Shown: positions 46,358 through 57,378 of the stretch, one piece after another
Layout: the number at the start of each line of letters is the position of its first letter
Numbering within the stretch: position 1 is the first letter of the stretch
The notes under the pieces: generated by a model
What the model was told of the DNA's origin: nothing
The model's input: only the letters and a program-made list of their open reading frames with translations
The model's database searches: none
Assembly: GCF_030445035.2 (NCBI RefSeq)
Contig: NC_080702.1
Span: 14,268,029-14,332,028 of the forward strand
Length of the DNA stretch: 64,000 nucleotides
From: Dasypus novemcinctus
Taxonomy: Eukaryota > Chordata > Mammalia > Cingulata > Dasypodidae
Direction of reading: 5' to 3'
Program-made: the position numbers and the translations under genes

Positions 46358-47335
46358 CTGCCAAGGCCTGCAGCCTGGAGCTGAGCATCATGGGAGGAGG
46401 CAGGGCAGTTTCCAGGGCCACCCACCAACTGCCAAGGCCTGCAGCCTGCAGCTGAGCATCATGGGAGGAGGCCGGGCAGCTTCCAGGGCCACCCACCAAC
46501 TGCCAAGGCCTGCAGCCTGGGGCTGAGCATCATGGGAGGAGGCAGGGCAGTTTCCAGGGCCACCCACCAACTGCCAAGGCCTGCAGCCTGCAGCTGAGCA
46601 TCATGGGAAGAGGGGGGCAGCTTCCAGGGCCACCCACCAACTGCCAAGGCCTGCAGCTGAGCATCATGGGAAGAGGCAGGGCAGCTTACAGGGCCACCCA
46701 CCAACTGCCAAGGCCTGCAGCCTGCAGCTGAGCATCATGGGAGGAGGGGGCAGCTTCCAGGGCCACCAACCAACTGCCAAGGCCTGCAGCCTGCAGCTGA
46801 GCATCATGGGAGGGGGGGAGGGGGCAGCTTCCAGGGCCACCCACCAACTGCCAAGGCCTGCAGCCTGGAGCTGAGCATCATGGGAGGAGGCAGGGCAGCT
46901 TCCAGGGCCACCCACCAACTGCCAAGGCCCGTAGTCTGCAGTTGAGCATCATGGGAGGAGGGCGGCAGCTTCCAGGGCCACCCACCAACTGCCAAGGCCT
47001 GCAGCCTAGAGCTGAGCATCATGGGAGGAGGCAGGGCAGTTTCCAGGACCACCCATCAACTGCCAAGGCCTGCAGCCTGGAGCTGAGCATCATGGGAGGA
47101 GGCAGGGCAGCTTCCAGGGCCACCCACCAACTGCCAAGGCCTGTAGCCTGGGGCTGAGCATCATGGGAGGAGGCAGGGCAGTTTCCAGGGCTACCCACCA
47201 CTGCCAAGGCCTGCAGCCTGGGGCTGAGCATCATGGGAGGAGGCAGGGCAGTTTCCAGGACCACCTACCAACTGCCAAGGCCTGCAGCTTGGAGCTGAGC
47301 ATCATGGCAGGGGGGCAGCTTCCAGGACCACCCAC
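46358..47335 (+). repeat. GC-rich minisatellite, about 14 x 71 bp
   Basis: The unit runs from CTGCCAAGGCCTGCAGCC through GAGCATCATGGGAGGAGG and TTCCAGGGCCACCCACCAA, 71 bp in most copies. ATCATGGG recurs about 14 times between 46,388 and 47,305. Some units are shorter (near 46,650) or longer (near 46,820). Because 71 is not a multiple of three, minus-strand open frames of about 60-84 codons are read through successive frames; these are a by-product of the repeat. Confidence 0.95.
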
Positions 47336-48784
47336 ATGCAGGACCACCCAGACCATAGGGCCCAGCCAGGGCCTAGGGACTGGTTCAGGCACTCCAGGGT
47401 GCAGACACTGGACCATCTGTACCATTCCTCACCTTTTCAGGTTTTTTTCCCAACTCCTTAACGTTCTCCACTTAGTGTGTTATCAGCTCTTTTGGCATTT
47501 CACCTTCTCTTTGTACTTAAGCATTATCTTGTCACCCTATTTCTTAGAGATTACATTTCAGGTTGAAGTATTTTTCCAATTTTCTTATTTCTTCTCATTC
47601 ATTTTCTGAGTTTTTATAAAATTTATATCTTGTCATATACTGGCCATTTTCTTCATGCTTTTATCTACTTTTCAGAAAGTACATTTCAGCACATAATGTA
47701 GATCACCATTTGTTGTGCATTTCTCTGCCCTTACTCCTTTTCTCCCTATTATTACCTTGGTACTTGAAAATAAAATAATGTGGATTTTTTTGTTAGTATT
47801 TATATAGTTAAAAAAATTATATAGACAGAAAGGAGATTGAAAACAGCTTTCCCAACAATACCGATCTGTTTCGCTCTCTACATTTTTCATGAAATGTTTT
47901 AAAGTAAGAAATCTTTCTTGCTGACATTTCTGGATTCTGTACTTCTACCACTCTTAAAATCGGGTCTTCACTCTCATTACTTCTATTGAACCTTTCGTTC
48001 CCTATTTTCTTTCTCCATCTGGCTACCAAATATTCCTGTTATATGTACTCCTCTCCTGAAGAGAAAAATTACCACATTGCCAAAATCTAGTCAATCCCTA
48101 TAAATGTCTATATATTCTCAAAATCATTTATCCATAAATGTCTATATATTTTAAAAATCAATTATCTATGTTACTTGAATAACTTATGCTGTATTTCATT
48201 TGTGAATTACCTTAATTTTTTATATTTATAGTATCCCTACAATCATTAGATTTTAGTTTTAGTTTCTCGTATTTTATAATAACTAAAGAGTTATCAACTT
48301 TCTATGTTTTATATCAATCTATTTTTTTACACATTTCGTGTTAGCAATCACAGTTCAAATTCAGCAAATTCTTTAAAATTTCTACTGCTTTTGATTCACA
48401 ATCACATAGGTTCAGAGTCATTTATATTTGGACTACAATATTACCACCATATGGCGTAACATGTATCATCAGGCACACACACCAACACCCCCCAAAGTAA
48501 TCTTTATATTTCCCATGATCCCCAAGGATTGTGCTTAATATGTGCCCTTGCTCCATTAAAAGTACTATTTTATAAATACCCTCTAAAAGAAAAGTTCATT
48601 TAATTGGTTTCACTGAATTTTTAAAATTTAAGAAAACATCAAAATATTTCAGGTATTGTCTACCATGATCTTATTACTAAAACTTGAACATATGGATATT
48701 AGTAAGAATTAAGTTCTTCAACCATAAAAATGTAGGTATCCTACAATTAACTCACATTCCAGGATTTCAGAAATGCACTTGCAG
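47336..48784. other. AT-rich unassigned DNA
   Basis: About 1.4 kb of AT-rich sequence with no recognised gene. The words AAATGTCTATATATT recur near 48,101 and 48,137. Some stretches may be very old L1 in antisense, but this is not certain. Confidence 0.4.
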
Positions 48785-49680
48785 GATGCCAACAACCTGG
48801 GGACTTTCTGCTGCTGCCTAAGTCATCTGTGGAAGTCATTCTTCTATGTTCACAACTGCATCTAAAAAACCCATGGCTAACATCCTACTCAATAGTGAAA
48901 TACTGAAAATCTTTCCCATCAGGTCACAAACAAGGTAAGTTAGCTCACTTTTATCACTGCTTTTCAACACTGGATCTAAAGCTCTTGCCAAGCAAATGGG
49001 TAAGAAAAAGAAATAAAGTCATCCAAATTGGAATGGAAGAAGTAAAGCTATCTGTATACACTGCCGACATAAGCTTTTAAATACATAATTTCAAAAGAGT
49101 CAACATAACTAATGCAACAATATAGACTTTAAGCAAACTTGGATCGTATGAGATACACACAAAAAAGTCGTTTTGTTTATATAGTACAGCAAAATAAAAA
49201 ACCTGAAATGGACTTCTTTTCAAAGTCCATTCAATTAGCAGGCTAATAAATAAAATACCTAAGAATGAATGTGATGAAAGGATAGAAATACTGGAACACT
49301 AAGCAAACATTTCTGAATGAAACTGAAGAAGACCTAAACATATAGCAAGACATTCATTGTTCAAGGATGATAAGACTGCTTGTTCTACTATCAATACTAC
49401 CCACAAGGAACTACAGATTCAAAATAGTTATAAAAATCACAGCAGGGTGCAGAAGTGGCTCAAGTGATTAGGCACCTGCCTGCTATATGGTAGGCCCAGG
49501 TTTTGTTCCTAAAACAAGATGAGCAAACAATGTGGGGGGGGAATAAATCAGTCTTAAAAAAAAAAAACTCCCAGCAGCCATTTTTTTTTTTTACAGGAAT
49601 GGAAAAACCAATTCTCAAATTTATATGGCATCAGACTTGAATAGACAAAACAATCACCTTTCTACTTTGTGAGACTGGGA
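48785..49680 (+). mobile_element. Old L1 ORF2 fragment (polymerase region), interrupted
   Basis: It follows ORF2 from the region before the RQGC-like box (GGTCACAAACAAGG near 48,921) past the NFSRVNIT-like segment to the LKFIW-type segment near 49,615. A tRNA SINE splits it at 49,444. Stops are frequent. Confidence 0.7.
49444..49568 (+). mobile_element. Short tRNA-derived SINE
   Basis: It has box A-like AGTGGCTCAAGTG and a decayed box B (GGTTTTGTTCC), then an A-rich tail. Short flanking similarity (CACAGCAG and CCCAGCAG) is a possible target duplication inside L1 ORF2. Confidence 0.65.
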
Positions 49681-50086
49681 AAGATTAATTTATAATAGAA
49701 GGGTTTTCACTGAGATGTGGCTCAGGTAGGAATTTGTGGACTCCTCAGGGATATTGGGGTTCACAGAAATTTGGGTTGTAATTCTCCCTGTTAATGGAGG
49801 GTCACTATTTTCTGGAAGTCTCCTGGGGACTCAGAGGCAAGGATGTGGAATATCTCTAACAGCAGTGCTGTGTCTCTCCTTTGGAGGATTTTCACTCAGG
49901 CCGGGTACAGTCTTGTGTTCTCAGAAGGAAGTAGAGGTCTCTGAAAGAACAAATAATTGACCATCTCCCCTCCCCTGTATATCCTAAATCATAGGATCTG
50001 CAGTGATTTAAGCGTAAGCAAGGGTATGACACTTCATTCAACATCACTAGTGACCAGTAAAATTCGTAAGAAAACTAGAAAGTCTC
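49681..50086. other. Unassigned DNA left of solo LTR
   Basis: No gene is recognised. A 74-codon open frame at 49,736-49,960 has no domain similarity and no supporting context. Confidence 0.4.
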
Positions 50087-50632
50087 TGTTGGAGAAAAAC
50101 CGGCTAGGACACAGAGACTGAATGACCACAGGCAGAATATGTATTTCTTGAAAAGCTCTTCCAATGGAGGGGGACTGAAGAACAGGCTTCAGTCCCCCCA
50201 CCAGCATGGTCGGGATCTGAAGACAGACTTCAGCCCACTCCTGGAAGGGGGCATGGGGGACTTCAATTTATAAGAACTTTCCTAGGCAGGGAAATGATAG
50301 TAGGAGGGAGTTGAGGGTCTGAGTGAGGTACTAGTAGGGGGTTGAGGGAGTTTACGGCTTCTTGGGATGCTGCAGGAGAAGATGTTTCTTTTCATCCGTA
50401 GAGATTAAAGGATATGTAAATAGTGAAGGTTTCCATCTCTGTTTTCCTCTGATATGCAGATAGAGGTAGTAAAGATCTCCATTTCCCTCTATTCCTGTAC
50501 CTATGAGGTTTCTTGTTTAACCTGTGGGAAAGTGCCTGCCATGCCCTCAGACACAAGAGAGGGGGTTTGCCTTTTCCCAATGCATATCAGGGGAAACAGA
50601 TACAGCTTGTTAATTATTGCAAACCTCTAACA
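50087..50632 (-). mobile_element. Solo LTR of a different ERV family
   Basis: 546 bp bounded by TGTTGG and CTAACA, with GTCTC at 50,082-50,086 and 50,633-50,637 as target duplication. On the minus strand there is a TTATAAATTGAAG box followed by a C-rich stretch, as in LTR promoters, so minus orientation is favoured. It does not share sequence with the other LTRs beyond the ends. No internal region remains. Confidence 0.6.
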
Positions 50633-50929
50633 GTCTCACAGCTACATCTTTTGGAATGGACACCATCTAGGTGAGGAAAGACTTAAATAGCAAGGTGCAC
50701 TCTCCAGGCTGCTGAGAGAGTTGTTTGGGTCTTTACTCAGGGAGACAGCTGTTGTTGACCACCTCTAGAGAACTTCTCATATCACTGATTGTACTTTTCA
50801 ACTCCAGAATTTCCATTCCTGTTGATTTTATACTTTATAGCTCTTTACTGATATTCTATTTTGTGAGACATCATTCTCATGTTTTCTTTTTACTCATTGA
50901 GCAGATTAAAAATTGGTAATTTAGGTACT
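50633..50929. other. Unassigned DNA right of solo LTR
   Basis: CAACTCCAGAATTTCCATTCC and what follows resembles phrases common in ancient L1 antisense sequence, but the match is too short to assign. Confidence 0.3.
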
Positions 50930-52165
50930 AGTCTGGGAAAATGGCATTGATGTAGGTGGGCACTGCTCAGTTCTTTCGCAAAAAATGGCCGCAAGGGGGC
51001 AGGGGCCTAACCTGAGTGAGCTGTCTTGGAATCCACACAGCAGGAGGCTGCAGACCTGGAGACCTCATTCAGGAGCAAGCTGCACAAGAGAGATAAAGAG
51101 CTCAAGGTAAAACCAAGGGTTGATCATCCCTGTGGCTAGAAAAGCCTGGGTAAATCCTACCCTCAAGGCGAACAACCTCTGTGGAATCCCTGGCTCGCAA
51201 AGGCCAGCTGAGTGGGAGGGGAAATTCCCTGGAGGGAGGGGGGTCTGGCTAAGGGTGGGGAGTGGTTTCCTTTCTGTGGGTTTGGGCACCTGAGCCCCCT
51301 TTCAATCTTGGGGTGGATATCAGCCACACTGAGGTGGCCCTGGGGTGAGGGGAGAGAGACTCTGATCAGGCAGGCTGCCACACCCAGCTGCCCTGGGAGA
51401 GAGGAACTTGGTCAAGGAGGGGGTGGAGACAGGCTCCTAACTAGCCTGACCCCTGAAAACTGTTTTAGAAGTCCAACTGCCTAAGGGAAATGGGGGCAGG
51501 AGGAGCCAGATAAGCTTTCAGTGGCCTATTTAGCCTATAGACCTGCTGTAGCACAGCCGGGGAATTCCTGCCTCGTTTGAAGGTCCCAGGTTTGAGCCCT
51601 GGTACCTCCTAAGAGAAGACATCCAGGGAGAGATACGGCACACAGTCAGCACCTTATGATAGGGAACTTACTGACTGAGTTTCTATTGTTTTCTTCTGTG
51701 GTATACTGGATATTTTTTTTTTTCCTTTTTCCTTTATTTTACTCACTAAAACTGGACACATCACCTGCAGAGAGTAGGTTGCCAGGTGACGAGCACCAGC
51801 AGCCTGAGAAGGCCTCCAGGGGCCTAAGAGGGAAGGCTGCTCTCCCTGGATTGTTTCTTTGTTACTGTGTTGTCTCTTGTTTATTCTTTTCCCTTTGTTT
51901 GTTTCAATTTTTTTCTTTTACTGATTTTTCCAGGCTACTTTATTTCTCTTCTTTCCTTTATTTTTCCATCTTCTGACTTCTATAGCTTTTCTTCCATTCC
52001 ACGACTTCTTGTTTGGCCTTCATTTTTTTTTTTTTTTCTTTCTCCAATTTCCTTCTATTCTCTTCTCATCTCTTCAGCCTTTTAACTCATTCTATTTTGT
52101 TCCTTTATTTTTTCCTATGCATCCGTCCAGACTTTTAATTTATTGTTTTTTCCATGTTGTTTCTT
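50930..52165 (+). mobile_element. L1 5' UTR (L1a), left part
   Basis: GC-rich sequence starting near TCTGGGAAAATGG is followed by a tRNA-like module and a pyrimidine-rich stretch. It aligns with the 5' UTR of L1b from 55,831: shared CTGGGAAAATGG start, GGAATTC/AGAATTC in the tRNA-like part, GAGAAGG/GAGAAGC near 51,807/56,630. An antisense HAL1-like element splits it at 52,166, and it continues at 55,580. Confidence 0.75.
51541..51610 (+). promoter_or_regulatory. tRNA-like module in L1a 5' UTR
   Basis: TGTAGCACAGCCGGGG resembles box A with a D-arm, and CCAGGTTTGAGCCCTGG resembles box B with a perfect T-arm stem (CCAGG/CCTGG). The L1b 5' UTR has the counterpart at 56,341. It is part of the element rather than a local SINE insertion, because both copies carry it at the same place. 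Confidence 0.6.
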
Positions 52166-53942
52166 TTTTTAAAATTTATTGAAATATATCACTCATACAT
52201 AAACATACATAAATAAATGTATAATAGTTGTGAACTTACAAAACAAACATATATAACATCTTATCCTACCACCAATAACTTGCATTGTTTTTAAACCTTT
52301 TTAACTAATGATTAAAGAGCATTATCAAAATATTACTACTAAACGAAGTACTTTTCCCCTAACCAATCTGATTATCAATTTCATATCATTTATATATGAA
52401 CATACGTAAACAAGTGTATAGTAAAAGTTGCGAACTTAAAGCAAACATCCATAACATAACACAGGGGTCTTACCCGTCAACCCTCCACCAACACCTTGCA
52501 TTGTCATGAGATGTTTGTTACAAATTATCAAAGAATATTGTCAAAACCTTACTACTAATCATAGTCCTAATCTTACATTTGGTGTTTTTCCCCAACCCAC
52601 TCTATTGTTTTTTAAATATATTTTTTGACAGAAGTTGTAAACTTATAAAACAATCATGCACAGGTGCAGAATTCCCAAACACCTCTCCATCAACATACCA
52701 CAATGTGGTGTGTCATTTGCTACAGATAAAATAATATCATCTGATTGTTACCATGTCCATAGTGTACATTTGGCTCACATTTTCCATACTGCCTCAGTAT
52801 CAACACAGTACATCTTTTGCACAGATGCAAGAATATTATATTACTACAAACCACAGTCCATAGGTCACTCCAGCTGTATTTTTCCATGCTTCTCCACATT
52901 CTCAATACACTACAGTAGTGATATACACTTGTTCTAGCTAACAAAGGACACTCTTGCATCTGTACCATCAACCATGATTCTCATCCACCTCTTGGTTTAC
53001 TGTCCTATCAGTTGCTAGATTATTCTCTAGCATTCTGTGAATTGGCATTTACATAACTACACTACCATTTACAGTCACATCCCCATTTATAAACTAGCTG
53101 TTACTGTGTGTTACCATCCACTCTATACATTTCCACACTTTCACAGTAAAGCTAATTAAAACTTGTACATACATTAAACATCAGTAGTGCACTCAGTCCT
53201 TCTCTTATCTCCTTTAAGAAGCCACCACCTACTACCAGGTCTTGAAGATATTTTCCAATAATTTCATCTAGAAGTTTTATGGTTTTTGTTTTTCAGTTTT
53301 TTCATCCATTTTGAGTTAATTTTTGGATAAAGTGTGAGTTAGGGGTCCTCTTTCCTTCTTTGAGCTATGGATATCCAATTCTTCAGCATCTTTTGTTGAA
53401 CTGATTGTTCTGCCCAAGCTGTGTGAGTTTCACAGTCTAGTCAAAAATCACTTGACCATACCTGTGAGGGACTGTTTCTGAACCATAAATTTGGTTCCGT
53501 TGGTCTACTGTGTCTGTCTTTAGGCCAGTAACATGCTGTTTTTTACCACTATAGGTAGGTATTATGATTTAAAGTCTGGAGATGAGGGTTTACTTTTTCT
53601 TTTTATGATGTTTCTGGCTATTCCGGACTCCTTACCCTTCCAAATAAATTTAATGATCGTGTTTTCAATTTTTTCTTTAATGCTGGTAGAATTTTTATCA
53701 GGATTTCATTAAATCTGTGTATCAATTTGAGTAGAACTGACATCTTAATATTCAGTCTTCTGATCCATGAGCATGGAATGTTCTTCCAGTTATTTAAGGT
53801 TTTTTTGATTTGTTTTAACATTGAGTTGCAGTTTTCTGAATACAAGTGCTTTACATCATTGGTTAAGCTTATTCCTATTTGAGTTTTATCTATTTTAATT
53901 CACCACTCTTTCAGTTACTTTCATTGATATAATCTTCATTTC

Positions 53943-54436
53943 TAGACTCTCTTCCAGGCCCCTCTCTCCTGTCTTTTCTTTTCAGGCTCTAACACACCCT
54001 TTAGTATTTCCTGAAAATCTGGCTTCTTGTTTAGAAATTATCTCAGTTTCTGTTTATCTGTGAATATTCTAATTTTGCCCTCATTTTTGAAAGACAGTCT
54101 TGCTGGATATAAGATTCTTGGCTGGAAGTTTTTCTCTTGTAGTATCTTAAATAAATCAGAGCACTGTCTTCTAGCCTCCATGGTTTCTGGTGAGAAATCA
54201 GCACTTAATCTTATTGGATAAATCTTATACGTTATGCATTGCTTTTCTCTGGCTGTTCTCAGAATTCTTTGTCTTTGGCCTTTGACATTCTGATGAGTAT
54301 GTGTCTTGGAGTTGGTCTATTCAGACTTTTTCTGAGGGGAGTGTGTTGTCCTTCTTGGACAGGGATATCTATGTCCTTCAATAGGGTTGGGAAATTTTCT
54401 ACCATTATTTCTTCAAATATTCCTTTTGCCCCTTTT
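53943..54436 (-). pseudogene. ORF1 C-terminal remnant of HAL1-like copy 3
   Basis: On the minus strand it runs from the RRM-like region (54,436, truncated) to the stop at 53,943-53,945 (CTA on the plus strand). The ILGWKFF-type frames on the plus strand are shadows. The N-terminal part of ORF1 is missing because of the deletion at 54,437-54,465. Confidence 0.7.
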
Positions 54437-54465
54437 CCCTAAACTAACCCTAACCCTAACCCTAA
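54437..54465. repeat. Interstitial telomeric repeat at a deletion joint
   Basis: CCCTAAACTAACCCTAACCC and onward: 22 bp from 54,444 are perfect (CCCTAA)n phase. The left side is ORF1 sequence equivalent to about 13,065 in copy 1; the right side is 5' UTR equivalent to about 12,355. Roughly 0.7 kb present in copies 1 and 2 is therefore missing exactly here. Confidence 0.85.
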
Positions 54466-55579
54466 TCTGGGGTGGGGATGGAGCAGCAGGTGTGGGCAGC
54501 AATTTATGCAGTGCAGATCCAAGATGACCACAGTTGCCCTGGTAGACGTCTGATTTTTAGTCTATGCCAGCCAAAGTTACCTGCAGTTACCTGTATATGC
54601 TGGTGCAGGGCTCCTCAGCCTCCTCCCTGCCAGAGGTGGGGCTGAAGCCTAGGCTAGGGCTGCAGGCTGATCTGTGTGATAGAAACTGATTACTGCTGAC
54701 ACAGAGTTTCAGTCAGTCCAGCTTCCCCTCGACTGTGGTGGAATAAAAGTGGCAGCTACCAGTCTCTTTCCAACTTGGGCTGCTTCACACCCCAGCTGTT
54801 CCTAGGGTTATCCTCTTAGCCATCCAAGACTACCAATCAGTAGCCAAAATTGGCAGCCAACTGTCTCCTCCTCTCCTGTTTCTGGGAAATGGAGTTCCAA
54901 TTCCAGCCATGGAGCAGCTCCTGGGGTGGCTTGTGCCGCTAGAGTAAGATAATCACTGGCCTCCGTGGCTTGGCCGGTAATTTCCTGGAAAGGCTAGTGC
55001 AGGTCCCCACAGCTTCCTCCCTGCTGGAGGTGACACTGGGGCCTAGGCTAGACCTGCAATATGATCTGGATGGAAAGAAGCCGGTCCCCACCAGCACTGG
55101 GATTTTCAGTCTGCCCTGTTTCCTCTTGTGCCAGGAGTAGAGTTAAGATGGCACCTCCCAGTCTCTTTCTGATTTGGACAGGCTCAAACTTGAGCTGTTC
55201 TCCAGATCATACTGTAGCCCACTGAATTTACTCATCAGTAGATGAAATTGGTGCCCAACCATCTCTTCCTTCCCTGTTCTTGGGAAGTGGAACTTTCAAT
55301 TCCAGCCACAAAACAGCTCCCAAGGTGGCTTGTGCCTCCAATGGAGGATGGGCACTGGCCTCCAGGGCATGGAGAGCTCTGCTTAGGAGTCTTCTCTGCA
55401 GATGGGCAGTCTCCTCCTTCCACTCCCCCAAGAATGTTGCAGGATGCTCTTCTGGCCTCCTGGAGCCTCCAAACAGGTGCTTCAGCTGGCTCCAGAGAGC
55501 TCTGGATGTTTGCTAACTGCCCTGTAGCATGAGCTGACTCTAGGAGCTCCTTACTCCACCACCATCTTGTTGGTTCTCT

Positions 55580-55830
55580 ATGTTGTTTCTTGTTTAAAGG
55601 TTTTCTATTCCAACACTTTTTATTCTTATTCCTTTGTATTTTTAATGAATTTTTCACTCATATCATTTAGTTTCCTAGCTCCTATACACTTCCTCATCTA
55701 ACATTTTTGTATTAATATTACCATTTTCTTCTCTTTTCTCTGATCCTTTTTTTTTCTTTTTATAAGGGAACAGAGACAACTGCAAGGATATAGAATAAAA
55801 GGGACCAAGTATCAAAAAATAACCTAGAGG
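55580..55830 (+). mobile_element. L1a 5' UTR, right part
   Basis: It resumes after the HAL1-like insertion with a pyrimidine-rich stretch and GGGAACAGAGACAACTGCAAGG, matching GGGGAACATAGACAACATAAAG at 57,192 in L1b. It is then cut off where L1b begins, before ORF1. Confidence 0.65.
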
Positions 55831-56340
55831 ATTTCTGGGAAAATGGTGGTTGAGTAGGTAGGTAGAGACACACCCTCTAAGAAAAAAAGAGGAGAGAAGG
55901 CAGGGACCTGTCTAAAGGAGCTACTTTGGATATATATACAACAGGAAGGTGCCCTGAGTCATCTAGGAAGGTACTAGATAAAGAAAACTGAGTTGCTTAC
56001 CCCAGTGGCTGGAAACAGCACATATACCCCACAATCACAGCAAGTTAACTGCGTGGCCCCTGGCTTGCTGCTGCCAAGGGTCTGGGAGGGGGAGTTCCCT
56101 GGGAGGAAAGGGGTCTGGCACAGCCAGGTGGTTTCTTTGTGGTGACTTTGTCTAGTTGTGGCCCCTTTGAATCTCAGAAGGACCCTGACCTGACTGGCCG
56201 CCCACCTGGGGCGAGAAAGCAATTACATTGGAGAGGGGTTGAGCACAGGCACCTCATCAGCAGGACTCTAGCAAGCTACAGAAGTCTAAAAACACCTACA
56301 GGAAAGGTGGCAACCAGCTCTCTAAAGAGCCATTAACCTA

Positions 56341-56416
56341 AGGAGACAATTTAGCTCAGTTGAAGAATTCCTGATTTGACTATAGGAGGCCCCTGGTTTG
56401 ATTTCCAGGTCAATCA
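56341..56416 (+). promoter_or_regulatory. tRNA-like module in L1b 5' UTR
   Basis: TTTAGCTCAGTTGAAG resembles box A and CTGGTTTGATTTCCAG resembles box B, with a T-arm stem (CTGG/CCAG). It stands at the same place in the 5' UTR as the module at 51,541 in L1a. Confidence 0.6.
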
Positions 56417-57378
56417 AGAGCATGAGCCACCTGGTTGTCAGGCATCATCCAGCTTGTACTTTATGACAAGGAACATAATATTCTTTTTGTTTTAGGCTTT
56501 CTTGGATCTGTTATTTCTTTAAAACAAACAAAACTTCTTTAATTTTAACTTTTTAAATTGTAATTGCAAAAACCCAGTACATCACCCTCAGAGGGCAGGC
56601 TACAGGTTGAAAGATGAACAACAGCAGCTTGAGAAGCTCCTTAGGGGCCCAAAGGGAAGGCTGTGTTTCCTCCATTGTTTTGTTGCTGTTGCTGCTGTTT
56701 TCTTTCTTGTTTGTTGTGATATCCCTTTCTTTGTCCCCCCCCTCCTTTTTTTACTTTTACTATCTTTTTCTACCTACGTTTTTTCTTTTCTTTCCTTCCT
56801 TTCTCTATCTCTTGTTTTCTGTTGTTTTCATTCATCCTAACTCTTTTTGCTTGGGTTTCAATATTTTTTAATTTTTATTTCTCTCTTTTCTCTGTTTCCT
56901 TTCCTTATTTTTTTACTTTCTTTTTTTTCTTCTTCTATTTTCTTTTCCTCTCTTCTTATCATTCCAGGCTTTTAATACATTCTATATATTTTTCTCTTTT
57001 GTTTCTCATTTCACTTTTTCTATTCCACTTTTTGCATCTTATTTTTCTTTACTACTTATGATTTTTTCTCATATAAATTATTTTGCTGGGTCTTTTACAG
57101 CACCCCTTCCACCTTTTATTAGTAGCAGTACTACCACTATTTTTCTTTATTATTATATCTTTGTTTTTCTCTCGTCTTATTTTTTTTCAAGGGGAACATA
57201 GACAACATAAAGAAAATAGAATAAAAGGAATGAAGAGTCAAAATGAAACCTTACAAGACGAAAAGAACAAAATATAATCCTACTAAGAAAGAGAAGTTAA
57301 CCAACTGAATAAACACATCAAGATAAACAGATGCCTAGACACCAACAAAAAACTGCAAGCCATACTAAGAAACAGGAC

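Larger units (their letters stand above)
52166..55579 (-). mobile_element. Half-L1 (HAL1-like) element, copy 3, antisense, full length
   Basis: On the minus strand it starts GAGAACCAACAAGATGGTGG (55,579) and ends with poly-A at 52,166. ATGTTGTTTCTT flanks it at 52,154-52,165 and 55,580-55,591. Two 5'-UTR monomers (near 55,260-55,340 and 54,862-54,944), an ORF1 remnant (53,943-54,436), the ORF1-to-ORF2-tail joint (53,850-53,942), an ORF2 tail (53,215-53,850) and the repeated 3'-UTR units (52,166-52,870) are present. About 0.7 kb of 5' UTR and ORF1 is replaced by a telomeric repeat. Confidence 0.8.

Noticed and set aside
46358..47335. CRISPR-like array
   Set aside because: Units are directly adjacent without unique spacers and the DNA is mammalian; it is a minisatellite.
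46119..47425. Chain of minus-strand frames with repeated SCPASSHDAQLQ
   Set aside because: They are produced by the 71-bp minisatellite read in successive phases; no promoter, stable start or flanking coding sequence exists.
56607..57061. Hydrophobic frames resembling membrane proteins
   Set aside because: They are translations of the pyrimidine-rich L1b 5' UTR, giving Phe/Leu/Ser runs in any frame; the same occurs at 51,656-52,085 and 61,034-61,324.
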